Below are positions 24,839-34,824 of a stretch of DNA of 64,000 bases, one piece after another (within the stretch, counting starts at the first letter, position 1; each line of letters begins with the position of its first letter). A program made the translations under genes and the position numbers. Origin of the DNA: Rickettsiales bacterium (GTDB lineage: Bacteria > Pseudomonadota > Alphaproteobacteria > Rickettsiales > JABCZZ01); contig DASTXE010000001.1 of the NCBI GenBank assembly GCA_035765535.1, positions 350,322 through 414,321 of the forward strand, in the 5' to 3' direction. A model generated the notes under the pieces. The model was not told the DNA's origin. It ran no database searches and saw nothing but the letters and a program-made list of their open reading frames with translations.

Positions 24839-26845
24839 GTGAAAAAAGGGTTCACATTCAATATTGCGCTGATCATCGGAATGGTATTCTTGTGCCTTTC
24901 CAGCGGAAACGCTTATGCTGCCTGCACAGTCACTAATCAGTGCGAATGTTTTTACTCTGCTGCGCAATGCAAGGCCGCCCGCTGCGTAAGTGAACTGGAG
25001 CCAAACCTGAAGCAGGTGGCGCAATGTGCGGGCCAGCCGGGCTGTGTACCTCTGCAGCAGCCGGGAGTTCAAAATACCGCCACAAACCCCAACCGTGGTG
25101 CCGGTTATGATATAATCGCCGGGGTGTTTGCCGATGTGAACGGTATCATGACCGACATCGCCAAGAACTTCTTTAACGGTATTATTAACCAGCCTAATTA
25201 TTCAACAGCGGTAAACGCGGCGGTGCTGCTGTATCTGACGATATACGGCATCATGATCGTCTTCAACCTGGCCTATCACAGCACAGGGGAAGTGTTTAAA
25301 CGCCTGGTGAAAATAGCCATCGTATGGGCGATTATGAGCCCGAACGGGTGGCTATTCTTTTCTACCTTCGTGACTAATCCGCTCATCGGGGGCATGAACC
25401 AGCTGATCTCGCAATTTACGGCATCGGGTGGCAATGCGGGGATACAGGCTGTCTGCAGCGGCGCAGCTCCATTGCCGCCGGGCTGTAATCCGAATGATTA
25501 CGTTAATCCGATCAGCCTTAATATGCTCATGGGAAGCATGACGCTGGTATTCTCGCTGCGCTTCCTGCTGGTACTGGTGTCCATATTGTTTACCAGCCCC
25601 GCATTCGGCTGGATCATCGCACTCCTCATCTTCTGGGGTATTATCGAATTCATCCTGATGCTGATCGGCGCTATCGTTACCTATGTCAGATCTATTGTAG
25701 GGCTCGCATTCCTTTTCGGGTTGGCACCTATTTTCGTGACCTTCATCCTGTTTGACCGAAGCAAGAACCTGGTTGTCGGTTATGTAAACGCGGTACTGGG
25801 TTTCTTCTTTCAGCCCGTATTGCTTTTCGCATTTCTCGGATTTTATGCGACGCTGTTTACCAATTCGCTGATCGCAATGCTTTTCAAGGCGGATTACTGC
25901 TATATACCGTTCCTGGATCTGGTGCTTTTCAAAGTGCCATTCTGGCAACCGGTGAATGCACAGAATAATCTGGCGGGCCTGAAGGGGTGGATTGGAAATC
26001 CGCCGATGGATATTGTGGATGTGCTGTATTTTCTCCTGCTTGCCCATTTGGGTAAGAATCTGGCGAAATTTATTGAGCAATTGTCGCAGAAGATCACGGA
26101 TAGCCAAGGCCCGGGCATGGTTGGGGGCGACCTGGTGGGCAAGTGGTTTGCTAACTATATTCCGGGCGTTAAAGGACGCAGTCCGCAGGCCCTGCTTGCC
26201 GATGGCATCAGTGCTTTAAGGCATAAAGCGAAGGCGGCAAGCTTCGATGAAGAAGTATCGCGCAGAGGCATTGCACCTGTTCCCAAGAGTGGTGGCGAAG
26301 GAAAAGGCAATGAGGGCGGAGAAGGTGGCGGCGGTGGCGGTGCGCCCAGAAAAGCTACGGCAGAAGATATTGCAGCAACCGGGCTGACGCAATCGCAAGG
26401 CAGGGGGGCAGTATTACTCGGGGATAAACCGGCTGATTCTTCATCGCAGGATAAAGGCAACAATTCCCCGCAGACGACTTCGAGAACCGCGCCGTCTCAG
26501 GGCACACAGCAGCAGACAGCGCAAAAGCCAACTCAGCAGGAGCCAAAACTCAGCGCTTCGCAACAAAGGGGCGCGGTAATTCTGAAGCCGCCAGGCTCCG
26601 GCGGTACATCCGGTAGTGGTAGTAGCGGCGGCGGAAGTTCCCCCTTTAGCGGTGGCGGTGGTGGTGGAAAACCACAGGGAGGCGGCAGCGGCCTGATTCT
26701 CCCCGGCTCACAAAGTGCGCCTAGCGGCGGCGGCATAATTCTGCCAGGTTCCGGTGGTAAGCCCTCAGGTGGCGGAGACGGAAATGGCGGCGGCGCGGGC
26801 GGCGGTGCAGGCGGTGGTGGCATCATTATCCCCGGGAAAAAATAA
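24839..26845 (+). CDS. virB6: VirB6/TrbL family protein, paralogue 4
   Basis: A 668-residue paralogue, closest to paralogue 3. A signal peptide (residues 1-28, ending GNAYA) is followed by an unusual cysteine-rich segment (CTVTNQCECFYSAAQCKAARC), then GYDIIAGVFADVNGIM, the VirB6 helices (about 110-330) and IPGVKGRSP. The tail holds RKATAEDIAATGLTQSQGRG plus AVLLG (504-528) and a second copy, LSASQQRGAVILK (571-583), before Gly/Ser-rich sequence. The GTG start follows an 18-base gap. It is the last gene of the T4SS run. Confidence 0.87.
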   Translation: MKKGFTFNIALIIGMVFLCLSSGNAYAACTVTNQCECFYSAAQCKAARCVSELEPNLKQVAQCAGQPGCVPLQQPGVQNTATNPNRGAGYDIIAGVFADVNGIMTDIAKNFFNGIINQPNYSTAVNAAVLLYLTIYGIMIVFNLAYHSTGEVFKRLVKIAIVWAIMSPNGWLFFSTFVTNPLIGGMNQLISQFTASGGNAGIQAVCSGAAPLPPGCNPNDYVNPISLNMLMGSMTLVFSLRFLLVLVSILFTSPAFGWIIALLIFWGIIEFILMLIGAIVTYVRSIVGLAFLFGLAPIFVTFILFDRSKNLVVGYVNAVLGFFFQPVLLFAFLGFYATLFTNSLIAMLFKADYCYIPFLDLVLFKVPFWQPVNAQNNLAGLKGWIGNPPMDIVDVLYFLLLAHLGKNLAKFIEQLSQKITDSQGPGMVGGDLVGKWFANYIPGVKGRSPQALLADGISALRHKAKAASFDEEVSRRGIAPVPKSGGEGKGNEGGEGGGGGGAPRKATAEDIAATGLTQSQGRGAVLLGDKPADSSSQDKGNNSPQTTSRTAPSQGTQQQTAQKPTQQEPKLSASQQRGAVILKPPGSGGTSGSGSSGGGSSPFSGGGGGGKPQGGGSGLILPGSQSAPSGGGIILPGSGGKPSGGGDGNGGGAGGGAGGGGIIIPGKK

Positions 26846-26941
26846 ACGGAAATAATTGCGGAAGATGCATTTTAGCAACAGTTGTTTGCGAATAATCCCT
26901 ATCGCTCTTAAAAAATTATTAATGAGAACGATTTCCGTTTA
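26843..26941. repeat. 11-bp inverted repeat flanking the end of the T4SS block
   Basis: TAAACGGAAAT at 26843-26853 (it includes the virB6 stop codon) is matched exactly by its complement ATTTCCGTTTA at 26931-26941. The arms enclose 77 AT-rich bases before the histidine kinase gene. It could form a long-range hairpin or a pair of protein sites. No T-run follows, so it does not look like a simple terminator. Confidence 0.5.
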
Positions 26942-26985
26942 TACTTTCTTAAACATTTACGTATGGGAATCATCCGGCCGGGATT

Positions 26986-28239
26986 ATGTTTTGGATCTTC
27001 TGGGGACATTTTGTAAATAGCATGAATCAGACGGGTGCATCAGGAAAGCGGCGCTCCCGCTACCGTGATCGTATGGCTGCGCAGGCCATGCCGCATGCAA
27101 CCGCCACGGCTTTTTCAGCATACAGCAGGGATGTGTTCTGCATTCTGGATCGAGAGTGCAATTGCCTGTTTCTGTCAGAAAATATCCTTGCCACTACCGG
27201 ACTCTCATCAGCGGAAGGCTTGGGTGAAGGATTAAGAGCGCGCATTGCCGAGCAGGATCTTTCTTTGCTGTGCGATTATCTGGCCATGGAGGATATAAGA
27301 CATTCTCCGGTGCGCTTGCGGATTATGGATGCGGACAATGCATGGCGCTGGTATGAAATGCAGCTCGTGCGCATGTACCGTGATGAGAAAACCTGCGAAA
27401 ATCGCTACGAATGCCTTCTGCATAACGTGAATGAACTGGTCAATGCGCAGGACAATCTGGAAAAGGCGCTGTTGGAAGTGGATATCGCCAATAAGTCCCG
27501 GATGGAGTTTCTCGCGAACATGAATCATGAGTTGCGCACGCCCCTCAATGCTATCATCGGTTTCGCTCAGATGATTGAAAGCGGCATATACGGCGATGTA
27601 GGCCACCCGAAATATTACGATTATATCAGCAACATCCAGTCCAGCGGGCAGAACCTGTTATCAAAGGTGAATGATCTCATCGAGATCGCCAACATTAATT
27701 CCGGCGACATAAATCTCAATGAGGGCGAGCACGACCTGATTAAGATAACCCGTAATGCGATCGAACTTTACGCGCATAAAGCCTTCATGGCGCATGTGGA
27801 GCTGCATGATAACCTGCCCGATAAGCAGATATTTGCGAATGTAGACCGCGTGCGGATATTGCAGGTTATGATGAACCTGATTTCCAATGCCATCAAGTTC
27901 AATAAGAATGGCGGAACGGTGGACGTCTATTGCGAAAAACTTAAGAATGGTGGCGTCAATATCGTCATTGAAGATAGCGGCACTGGCATCGAAAAGAAGC
28001 ATTTGGAACGTATCCGCTCCGCATTCGGCCAGGAAAACAGCTTCTTTGCGCGCAGCCGCGATTGCGTGGGGCTTGGGCTGGCGCTTTCCAAAGAAATAGT
28101 GAAGCTGCATCAGGGCAGAATTGAGATTGAAAGCGTGCAGAATAAAGGCACGGTGATCAAAATCGTTATGCCGTCTGCCAGGATTACAAGGCAAGTGCCG
28201 CTGGCCCATTCAGGCAGAAAACTGGCAGCCATTTCGTAA
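26986..28239 (+). CDS. Soluble sensor histidine kinase (PleC/DivJ-like core)
   Basis: A 417-residue kinase without clear membrane helices. A PAS-like sensory region occupies about residues 40-145. HisKA carries His181 in NMNHELRTPLNAIIGF. The HATPase_c domain shows NLISNAIKFNKNGG, EDSGTGIE and GLGLALSKEIV. The core resembles the PleC/DivJ/CckA kinases that steer alphaproteobacterial cell-cycle and surface programmes. An in-frame ATG at 27022 is an alternative start. It follows the T4SS block by 140 bases and could regulate it, but this is only positional inference. Confidence 0.88.
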   Translation: MFWIFWGHFVNSMNQTGASGKRRSRYRDRMAAQAMPHATATAFSAYSRDVFCILDRECNCLFLSENILATTGLSSAEGLGEGLRARIAEQDLSLLCDYLAMEDIRHSPVRLRIMDADNAWRWYEMQLVRMYRDEKTCENRYECLLHNVNELVNAQDNLEKALLEVDIANKSRMEFLANMNHELRTPLNAIIGFAQMIESGIYGDVGHPKYYDYISNIQSSGQNLLSKVNDLIEIANINSGDINLNEGEHDLIKITRNAIELYAHKAFMAHVELHDNLPDKQIFANVDRVRILQVMMNLISNAIKFNKNGGTVDVYCEKLKNGGVNIVIEDSGTGIEKKHLERIRSAFGQENSFFARSRDCVGLGLALSKEIVKLHQGRIEIESVQNKGTVIKIVMPSARITRQVPLAHSGRKLAAIS

Positions 28240-28251
28240 GGTAGGATTGCC

Positions 28252-28830
28252 ATGGATGACAAAAAACAAGCTATCCTTAAGCACGCTCTGAAACTGGTGC
28301 CGTTTGACGGCTGGTCCGAATATACGCTATCGGAAGCGGCCAGGCAGGCAGGCGTGCCGGAGCAGGAATTGAAAAAGCTTTTCCCTGCGGGTGTCAGGGA
28401 CTGCGTCACCTTCCTCCTGGAAACGCAGAATGATGAGCTTGCACAGGCCATGCAGCATGAAAAGCTGGAAACACTCCGCGTGCCGGATCGCATTGAGAAA
28501 ATCATACTGGCAAGGCTCGAGAAATGGCAGTCCATGCGCGAGGTTATACGCAGGACGGTGAGCTTTAACGCGTTGCCGTGGAACAGCATGGCGGCCTGTA
28601 AAGGTTTATATGATGTGGTAGACCTGATCTGGCGGCTGGCAGGTGATAAGTCCACGGATTTCAACTTTTACACCAAGCGCATGACGCTTTCTGCAGTCTA
28701 TTCGAGCACCGTATTATTCTGGCTGAATGACGATTCGGAACAGCATGAGGAAACGGTGCAGTTTCTGAAGAGGCGCTTGAATGATGTAGCGGCTTTCGGA
28801 CGTTTCACAAACAAATTCAAGCGTGCATAA
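28252..28830 (+). CDS. COQ9 family protein
   Basis: A 192-residue protein of the COQ9 family, which has a TetR-like fold, binds lipid and helps COQ7-type hydroxylation in ubiquinone synthesis. The N-terminal helix-turn-helix-like part (AILKHALKLVPFDGWSEYTL) and the C-terminal half (LPWNSMAACKGLYDVVDLIW, DFNFYTKRMTLSAVYSSTVL) are characteristic of alphaproteobacterial and mitochondrial COQ9. It starts 12 bases after the kinase gene, so the two are probably co-transcribed. Confidence 0.9.
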   Translation: MDDKKQAILKHALKLVPFDGWSEYTLSEAARQAGVPEQELKKLFPAGVRDCVTFLLETQNDELAQAMQHEKLETLRVPDRIEKIILARLEKWQSMREVIRRTVSFNALPWNSMAACKGLYDVVDLIWRLAGDKSTDFNFYTKRMTLSAVYSSTVLFWLNDDSEQHEETVQFLKRRLNDVAAFGRFTNKFKRA

Positions 28831-28832
28831 TT

Positions 28833-29273
28833 TTATCGCTGCTGGGTAGCCACGGCGGCTTTTTCTTGCACTTGTGTATGCAGCTGTGAAAGATTTTCAG
28901 CGCGGGAAGGTGGCATAAAATCCTGTGCTGCTTCGGCGCTATTGACAAAATCACGAGCATTCTTTGCGGCTGTTGCGGTTTTCCATCCCGCCATTCCGAG
29001 CAGTGTGGAAATAGCGCCGGAAGCCATGAGGCTGGCTCCGGAAACGGTTCCGATGATTTTAAAAATTTCAACCTGGCTGCGCTGTCCCCGGATAAGAAAC
29101 GTAAGTCCTGCGGCAACACTGCAGGCGCCGCCTGCAAAAGCGATGCCGGAGACGAGTTTTGTTGTGCCGGTGGCAAGGCTGCTGGCCGGTTTGATCTTAT
29201 CCCTGAAGTTAATATCATTAGGCCGCGATGTGTCAGGCATGATAACACAATTCTGAAAAGGTATATCTCGCAT
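28833..29273 (-). CDS. Small membrane protein of unknown function
   Basis: Not recognised. From the ATG at 29273 the product is 146 residues with two hydrophobic, Gly/Ala-rich segments (about 33-55, LVSGIAFAGGACSVAAGLTF, and 66-92), followed by a polar C-terminal part rich in Ala and Gln. It is convergent with the COQ9 gene, with 2 bases between stops. The start is uncertain: an upstream TTG at 29330 and an ATG at 29240 are also in frame, and none has a good ribosome site. Confidence 0.5.
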   Translation of the reverse strand: MRDIPFQNCVIMPDTSRPNDINFRDKIKPASSLATGTTKLVSGIAFAGGACSVAAGLTFLIRGQRSQVEIFKIIGTVSGASLMASGAISTLLGMAGWKTATAAKNARDFVNSAEAAQDFMPPSRAENLSQLHTQVQEKAAVATQQR

Positions 29274-29361
29274 ACTATAGCAATTCGGCGGTTTACGCAC
29301 CACGTCATGATTGTGAAGTTTTTGTGACAATAGGCTTATGCGCGCATGTCACTAACTTATA

Positions 29362-29390
29362 TTGACATTTGGCTCGCAAAACGTCTTAAT
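29362..29390 (+). promoter_or_regulatory. Promoter of icd
   Basis: A consensus -35 TTGACA (29362-29367) and a -10 CTTAAT (29385-29390) are 17 bases apart. Transcription would start near 29397, leaving a leader of about 27 bases before icd. Confidence 0.6.
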
Positions 29391-29423
29391 CATTAGACCG
29401 TAACACTATTTAAGGGTATGACA

Positions 29424-30869
29424 ATGGCAGAGGCAAAACCGGTCACAGTAGCATATGGCGACGGAATCGGGCCGGAAATTATGGAAGCTACGCTCAGCAT
29501 CTTGAATGAGGCAAAAGCCAATCTCGCGGTGGAAACAATTGAGGTCGGAGAAAAACAATATAAAACCGGCAACACAAGCGGAATTCCGGCAAGCGCCTGG
29601 GAAAGCCTCCGCCGCACCAACATATTGCTCAAAGCGCCGATCACGACCCCGCAGGGCGGCGGCTATAAAAGCCTGAACGTAACGATGCGAAAAACGCTGG
29701 GCCTGTATGCCAACGTTCGCCCCTGTGTCTGTTATCATCCATTCGTTAAAACCAATCATCCGAAGATGGATCTGGTTATCGTGCGTGAGAACGAAGAAGA
29801 TCTTTACGCAGGCATGGAATATCAGCTCACGCATGATGCCGTGCATTCGGTGAAGCTGATCACCCGTTCAGGCAGCGAGCGCATCATCCGTTATGCGTTC
29901 GAATATGCCGTGCAGAACGGTCGCAAAAAAGTGACCTGCATGTCCAAGGACAATATCATGAAGATTGCCGACGGCATGTTCCACAAGATATTTAACATGG
30001 TAGGCGAGGAATATCCGCAGATCGAGAAGGAACATTACATCATCGACATCGGCACGGCACGCATCGCAAGCGCGCCGGAACGCTTTGATGTAATCGTAAC
30101 GGAAAATCTCTACGGCGACATTATTTCAGACGTGGCGGCAGATGTCTCCGGTTCGGTGGGGCTTGCGGGCTCGTCGAACGTGGGCAATAGCTTCGCCATG
30201 TTTGAGGCGATCCATGGTTCTGCACCGGATATCGCAGGCAAGGATATTGCAAACCCTTCCGGGCTGCTCAATGCCGCCATTATGATGCTCGTGCATATAG
30301 GCCAGCCGGAAGTGGCTTCGCTGGTGCATAATGCCTGGGCTGTAACAATCGAATCCGGTATTCACACAGCGGATATTTTCAATCCCACCAGCAAGCGCAA
30401 GGTCGGTACGCGTGAATTCGCCCAGGCCGTGATCTCGCATCTGGGAGAATCTCCCCGGGCGCTTAAGGCGGCAAAATTCCATGCGCCGTCAAAAACGCAG
30501 CCAGCTCATCAGGAAAAGCTGCTGAGTGCTGAGGAAAAACGTACGCTGACCGGGGTGGATGTCTTTATCCACTGGACCGGCGACATAGATATTGCGGCTA
30601 AGAAGCTGAAAGAACTGGCAGCAGGCTCGGGCCTCGATCTGCATAATATCGCAAACAAAGGTTTAAAAGTATGGCCGGATTACGTCCCGGGCATGAACCT
30701 GACGGATCAGTTCAACTGTCGCTTCAAGAAAACCGGTGAGATGCTGCAGCATAAGGATGTGGCTGCATTACTCGCCAAAATCGCCGCAAGCGACATAGAA
30801 TTCCTCAAGATTGAGAATCTTTATGAATATGGCGCTTGGCTCGGCTATACGCTGGGACAGGGCGAATAA
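29424..30869 (+). CDS. icd: Isocitrate dehydrogenase, long Rickettsia-type
   Basis: Oxidative decarboxylation of isocitrate to 2-oxoglutarate in the TCA cycle. The 481-residue protein is longer than the E. coli enzyme and closely follows the Rickettsia form: VAYGDGIGPEIMEA at the start, LLKAPITTPQGGGYKSLNVT, RENEEDLYAG, NLYGDIISDVAA and GSAPDIAGKDIANPSG. A C-terminal extension of about 130 residues ends LGYTLGQGE. The ATG at 29424 was preferred over 29418 because AAGGG lies 7 bases upstream and homologues start MAE. Confidence 0.95.
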   Translation: MAEAKPVTVAYGDGIGPEIMEATLSILNEAKANLAVETIEVGEKQYKTGNTSGIPASAWESLRRTNILLKAPITTPQGGGYKSLNVTMRKTLGLYANVRPCVCYHPFVKTNHPKMDLVIVRENEEDLYAGMEYQLTHDAVHSVKLITRSGSERIIRYAFEYAVQNGRKKVTCMSKDNIMKIADGMFHKIFNMVGEEYPQIEKEHYIIDIGTARIASAPERFDVIVTENLYGDIISDVAADVSGSVGLAGSSNVGNSFAMFEAIHGSAPDIAGKDIANPSGLLNAAIMMLVHIGQPEVASLVHNAWAVTIESGIHTADIFNPTSKRKVGTREFAQAVISHLGESPRALKAAKFHAPSKTQPAHQEKLLSAEEKRTLTGVDVFIHWTGDIDIAAKKLKELAAGSGLDLHNIANKGLKVWPDYVPGMNLTDQFNCRFKKTGEMLQHKDVAALLAKIAASDIEFLKIENLYEYGAWLGYTLGQGE

Positions 30870-30914
30870 TTCCCCTAAATATATAGAAAAAGGGCAGAAA
30901 CCGCATCTTGAAAG

Positions 30915-32894
30915 GTGGGGAATGTAGCGATACGGCTTGTGTTTGTGCCGCAAATAGCTACAATCCCTCAAAATAAAAAGGAGCAGCTTATTAATACCCC
31001 GCTTTTGGATAAGGTGAAGGACCCCGCCGACATCAGGAACTTTTCCCTGGAACAGCTTAAGCAGCTGGCCGACGAAGTGCGTGCGGAAACGATAGAAGCC
31101 GTTTCCGTCACAGGGGGGCATTTAGGGGCTGGACTCGGTGTAGTAGAGTTGACGATTGCCCTGCACCATACGTTTAATACACCGGAAGATCGCCTTATCT
31201 GGGACGTAGGTCATCAGACCTATCCGCATAAGATCCTGACCGGCCGCCGTGATCGCATCCGTACGCTACGCCAGCCTGGCGGACTTTCCGGATTCTGCAA
31301 ACGTGATGAAAGCCCTTATGATGCATTTGGAGCGGGTCATAGCTCGACCTCCATTTCCGCTGCGCTCGGCATGGCTGCCGCGCGTGACTTCTCTGGCAAG
31401 CACAATGAAGTGATCGCCGTGATTGGCGACGGAGCCATGAGCGCAGGCATGGCGTTCGAAGCGCTGAACAATGCCGGAAGCCTGGGCAAGCGCCTTATCG
31501 TTATCCTGAATGACAATGATATGTCCATTGCGCCGCCGGTCGGAGCGATGAGCGCCTATCTTTCACGTATTATTTCTTCTCATCCTTATCGCAGTTTCCG
31601 CCATATCGCCAAAAACGTCGCTGGAAAGTTTCCCGCGCCGCTGATGCGTGCGGCAAAGAACGCAGAAAAATACATGCGTGGTATGGCAACCGGTGGAACA
31701 TTGTTTGAGGAACTCGGGTTTTATTACGTAGGACCTGTGGACGGCCATAATCTGGAGCAGTTGCTACCGGTTTTGAGAAACATAAAGGCGGAAAAAGACA
31801 GCGGCCCCGTACTGCTTCATGTTGTAACGCACAAAGGCTATGGATATGGCCCTGCGGAAGAATCCGACGATAAATACCATGGCGTCAGTAAGTTCGATGT
31901 GGCCACGGGCGAGCAGAAGAAAGCGACAGCTTCGGCCCCGTCCTATACGGAAGTATTCGCTCACGCGCTGATCGATCAGGCGAAGAAAGACGCTAAAGTC
32001 GTCGCCATTACCGCCGCCATGCCTTCCGGCACAGGGCTGGATCTGTTTGAAAAGTCATTCCCGGACCGCATGTTCGACGTAGGTATCGCTGAACAGCATG
32101 CGGTAACCTTTGCTGCCGGGCTGGCTGCGGAAGGCTATAAGCCTTTTGCCACGATCTATTCCACCTTTTTGCAGCGCGCATTCGACCAGGTTGTGCATGA
32201 CGTAGCGGTGCAAAGTCTGCCAGTACGCTTCGCAATCGACCGCGCAGGGCTTGTCGGTGCGGATGGCGCAACTCATGCCGGAACATTCGACATCGCCTAC
32301 CTGACCATGCTGCCTAATTTCGTGGTCATGGCCCCTGCGGATGAAGCTGAACTGACACATATGGTGGCAACGGCTGCCACAATTGATGATAAACCCAGCG
32401 CTGTGCGTTATCCGCGTGGAAACGGCACGGGAGTAGCCTTGCCGAAAGAGCCGGAAATACTGGAAATCGGCAAGGGCAGGGTATTGCGCAAAGGAAGGGA
32501 AGTGGCGTTGCTCTCACTCGGAACGCGCCTTCAGGAATGCATGAAAGCAGCAGACGAGCTGGAAAAGCAGGGTATCTCTGTCACGGTGGCGGATGCACGC
32601 TTTGCCAAACCGCTGGATACGGAACTGGTAACACAGTTGATGACTTCACACAGCCTGCTCGTGACGGTGGAAGAAGGCAACTCCGGTGGTTTCGGTGCCC
32701 ATGTGCTGGAATTCGCTTCCGGGATGGGGTTGCTGGAAAATTGCCGCATACGCGCGCTGTATCTGCCGGATATGTTCATCGAGCAGGGTATTCCGCAGCA
32801 GCAATATGAGGAAGCAGGGCTCAATGCTGGCGGCATTGTCCGCACGGTGCAGGAAATACTGCAGCCTTCCACGAAGGCAAGACTGATCTCCTGA
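30915..32894 (+). CDS. dxs: 1-deoxy-D-xylulose-5-phosphate synthase
   Basis: Dxs condenses pyruvate and glyceraldehyde-3-phosphate, the first step of the MEP isoprenoid pathway, using thiamine diphosphate. Visible motifs are [49 protein letters not shown], the ThDP motif [15 protein letters not shown] with NDND, and the transketolase-like [15 protein letters not shown]. The interval given begins at the longest usual start (GTG 30915, no ribosome site). The true start is probably ATT at 30990, which gives 634 residues. tsaD begins one base after the stop. Confidence 0.95.
   Translation: MGNVAIRLVFVPQIATIPQNKKEQLINTPLLDKVKDPADIRNFSLEQLKQLADEVRAETIEAVSVTGGHLGAGLGVVELTIALHHTFNTPEDRLIWDVGHQTYPHKILTGRRDRIRTLRQPGGLSGFCKRDESPYDAFGAGHSSTSISAALGMAAARDFSGKHNEVIAVIGDGAMSAGMAFEALNNAGSLGKRLIVILNDNDMSIAPPVGAMSAYLSRIISSHPYRSFRHIAKNVAGKFPAPLMRAAKNAEKYMRGMATGGTLFEELGFYYVGPVDGHNLEQLLPVLRNIKAEKDSGPVLLHVVTHKGYGYGPAEESDDKYHGVSKFDVATGEQKKATASAPSYTEVFAHALIDQAKKDAKVVAITAAMPSGTGLDLFEKSFPDRMFDVGIAEQHAVTFAAGLAAEGYKPFATIYSTFLQRAFDQVVHDVAVQSLPVRFAIDRAGLVGADGATHAGTFDIAYLTMLPNFVVMAPADEAELTHMVATAATIDDKPSAVRYPRGNGTGVALPKEPEILEIGKGRVLRKGREVALLSLGTRLQECMKAADELEKQGISVTVADARFAKPLDTELVTQLMTSHSLLVTVEEGNSGGFGAHVLEFASGMGLLENCRIRALYLPDMFIEQGIPQQQYEEAGLNAGGIVRTVQEILQPSTKARLIS
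30978..30992 (+). promoter_or_regulatory. Strong ribosome site before an ATT codon: probable true dxs start
   Basis: AAGGAG at 30978-30983 lies 6 bases before ATT at 30990-30992, which is in frame with dxs. Family members begin a few residues before the conserved TPLLDKV, exactly where this ATT falls. No ATG, GTG or TTG nearby has a comparable site. Confidence 0.5.
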
Positions 32895-32895
32895 T

Positions 32896-33915
32896 ATGAT
32901 CGTGCTGGGCATAGAGTCAAGCTGCGACGAAACGGCCGCCGCGCTTGTAACGGAAGATCGCCGCATTTTATCCAGCGTCATCCTCTCGCAGACAACCGAT
33001 CATGCTCCTTACGGCGGCGTAGTGCCGGAAATCGCCGCGCGCTCCCATATCACGCATATCGATAAAGTAGTGCAGCAGGCATTCGCAGAAGCCGGTTGCA
33101 GCTTTGCGGATGTGGATGCCATTGCTGCAACCACCGGGCCCGGCCTGATCGGCGGTGTCATTGTCGGTACAATGGCCGGAAAAGCATTTGCATCTGCGTT
33201 GAATAAGCCGTTTATAGCCGTCAATCACCTGGAAGGCCATGCGCTGACGGCGAGGCTGACCGATGCTGTGGAATTTCCTTACCTTCTGCTGCTGGTTTCC
33301 GGCGGGCATTGTCAGGTGCTGGTGGTCAAAGGAGTAGGGCAATATGAGAAACTCGGCGGCACGCTGGATGATGCGCTGGGCGAAGCGTTCGACAAAGTGG
33401 CAAAGCTCTTAGGGCTCGGCTATCCCGGCGGACCTCAGGTGGAAGAACGGGCGAAATCTGGCAACCCAAAGCGTTTCAGCTTTCCGCTACCGCTAAAAGG
33501 ACGCGAAGGTTGCGACTTTTCATTCTCCGGTCTGAAGACGGCAGTCAGGCTGGCCATCCAGGAACTGGGAACGCTCACCGGGCAGGACATTGCCGATATC
33601 TGCGCGTCCTTTCAATATAGCGCAGGCGAAGTGCTGAAAGATCGCATGCGCAATGCGTTTGTCTCTTTTGCAGCGCAATTTGCGGCCCGGACACTCGTCG
33701 TGGCGGGGGGCGTTGCCGCCAATCGCTATTTGCGTGATGTGCTTGAATCCATAGCCGCGAAGCATGGCTTCACTTTGACTGCACCGCCATTGAAACTTTG
33801 CACGGACAATGCCGCCATGATAGCATGGGCCGGAATCGAGCGGCTGAAGCTCGGGCAGATGGATTCGCTGGAAACAGAGCCGCGCGCACGCTGGCCATTG
33901 ACGGAGCTGCAATGA
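32896..33915 (+). CDS. tsaD: tRNA threonylcarbamoyladenosine synthase subunit TsaD
   Basis: TsaD transfers threonylcarbamoyl to A37 of ANN-decoding tRNAs, working with TsaB and TsaE. The 339-residue protein has the ASKHA fold and metal-binding motif HITHID, plus the N-terminal [13 protein letters not shown], the glycine-rich [44 protein letters not shown] and [12 protein letters not shown]. Its TGA overlaps the ATG of the KirBac gene. Essential in most bacteria. Confidence 0.97.
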   Translation: MIVLGIESSCDETAAALVTEDRRILSSVILSQTTDHAPYGGVVPEIAARSHITHIDKVVQQAFAEAGCSFADVDAIAATTGPGLIGGVIVGTMAGKAFASALNKPFIAVNHLEGHALTARLTDAVEFPYLLLLVSGGHCQVLVVKGVGQYEKLGGTLDDALGEAFDKVAKLLGLGYPGGPQVEERAKSGNPKRFSFPLPLKGREGCDFSFSGLKTAVRLAIQELGTLTGQDIADICASFQYSAGEVLKDRMRNAFVSFAAQFAARTLVVAGGVAANRYLRDVLESIAAKHGFTLTAPPLKLCTDNAAMIAWAGIERLKLGQMDSLETEPRARWPLTELQ

Positions 33916-34820
33916 AAAAACATGAAACATTGCCTAATGGGAATGGCAATAACCGGCGTAGAAGGCTTGTCAGCCGCAACAGAAAAGAGCGCCTCCGCGC
34001 TATTGCCATCGGCAAGCGGCATGACTGGTTCAGCGATATGTATGCGCGGCTGCTGGATGTCTCCTGGGCGACGCTCGCCATCATCATTGTCCTTATATAT
34101 CTCTCTGTAAACCTGGCCTTTACGTTCTTCTACCTATCCATCGGCAATGGGATTGAAAACGCGAAGCCCGGCTCGTTTGCCGATGCATTCTTTTTCAGTG
34201 TGCAGACGCTCGCCACAATCGGTTACGGGAAGATGTCGCCTGTGGGAATCATGGCCAATACGCTGGTCACGGTAGAGGCGTTTTTCGGCTTCTGCTTCAT
34301 TGCCATCGTCACGGGCTTGTTATTTACAAAATTTTCGCGCCCCACAGCGCGCCTCCTATTCAGTAACGTCGCTGTCATCGCGCCCTATAACGGTGTGCCG
34401 CATTTGATGCTGCGCCTTGCAAACCAGCGCGGTAATCGGATTGTGGATGCCAATGCCCGCATGACGATGCTGCGCACGGAGACCTCGCAGGAAGGCCAGA
34501 TGATGCGCCGTTTTTACGATCTGAAGCTGACGCGCACCATGATTCCTATTCTGCAATTAACCTGGACGCTGATGCACCCGATTGACGAAAACAGTCCGCT
34601 CCATAACATCACATCCCAGAAACTGGAAGATGAAGAGGTGGAAATTATCGTCTCCATCGGCGGGCTGGATGAGACGCTTTCCCAAACTGTGCACGCACGC
34701 TATTCTTACGTGTGCGATGAAATAAAATGCAACGAAAGATTCGTAGATATCTTACGGCTTCTGGATAATGGCGGCGTAGAGATTAACTACGCGCTATTCC
34801 ATCAGACCATTCCGGTATAA
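33912..34820 (+). CDS. KirBac-type inward-rectifier potassium channel
   Basis: A 302-residue channel with a basic N-terminus, an amphipathic slide helix ([19 protein letters not shown]), the first membrane helix (about 52-75), a pore loop with the potassium selectivity filter TIGYG (102-106), a second helix (about 115-140), and the immunoglobulin-like cytoplasmic domain typical of inward rectifiers (about 150-295, including [16 protein letters not shown]). KirBac channels conduct K+ and are gated by the cytoplasmic domain and lipids. The ATG at 33912 overlaps the tsaD stop; a longer upstream frame is a tsaD shadow. Confidence 0.92.
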   Translation: MKKHETLPNGNGNNRRRRLVSRNRKERLRAIAIGKRHDWFSDMYARLLDVSWATLAIIIVLIYLSVNLAFTFFYLSIGNGIENAKPGSFADAFFFSVQTLATIGYGKMSPVGIMANTLVTVEAFFGFCFIAIVTGLLFTKFSRPTARLLFSNVAVIAPYNGVPHLMLRLANQRGNRIVDANARMTMLRTETSQEGQMMRRFYDLKLTRTMIPILQLTWTLMHPIDENSPLHNITSQKLEDEEVEIIVSIGGLDETLSQTVHARYSYVCDEIKCNERFVDILRLLDNGGVEINYALFHQTIPV

Positions 34821-34824
34821 ACCG

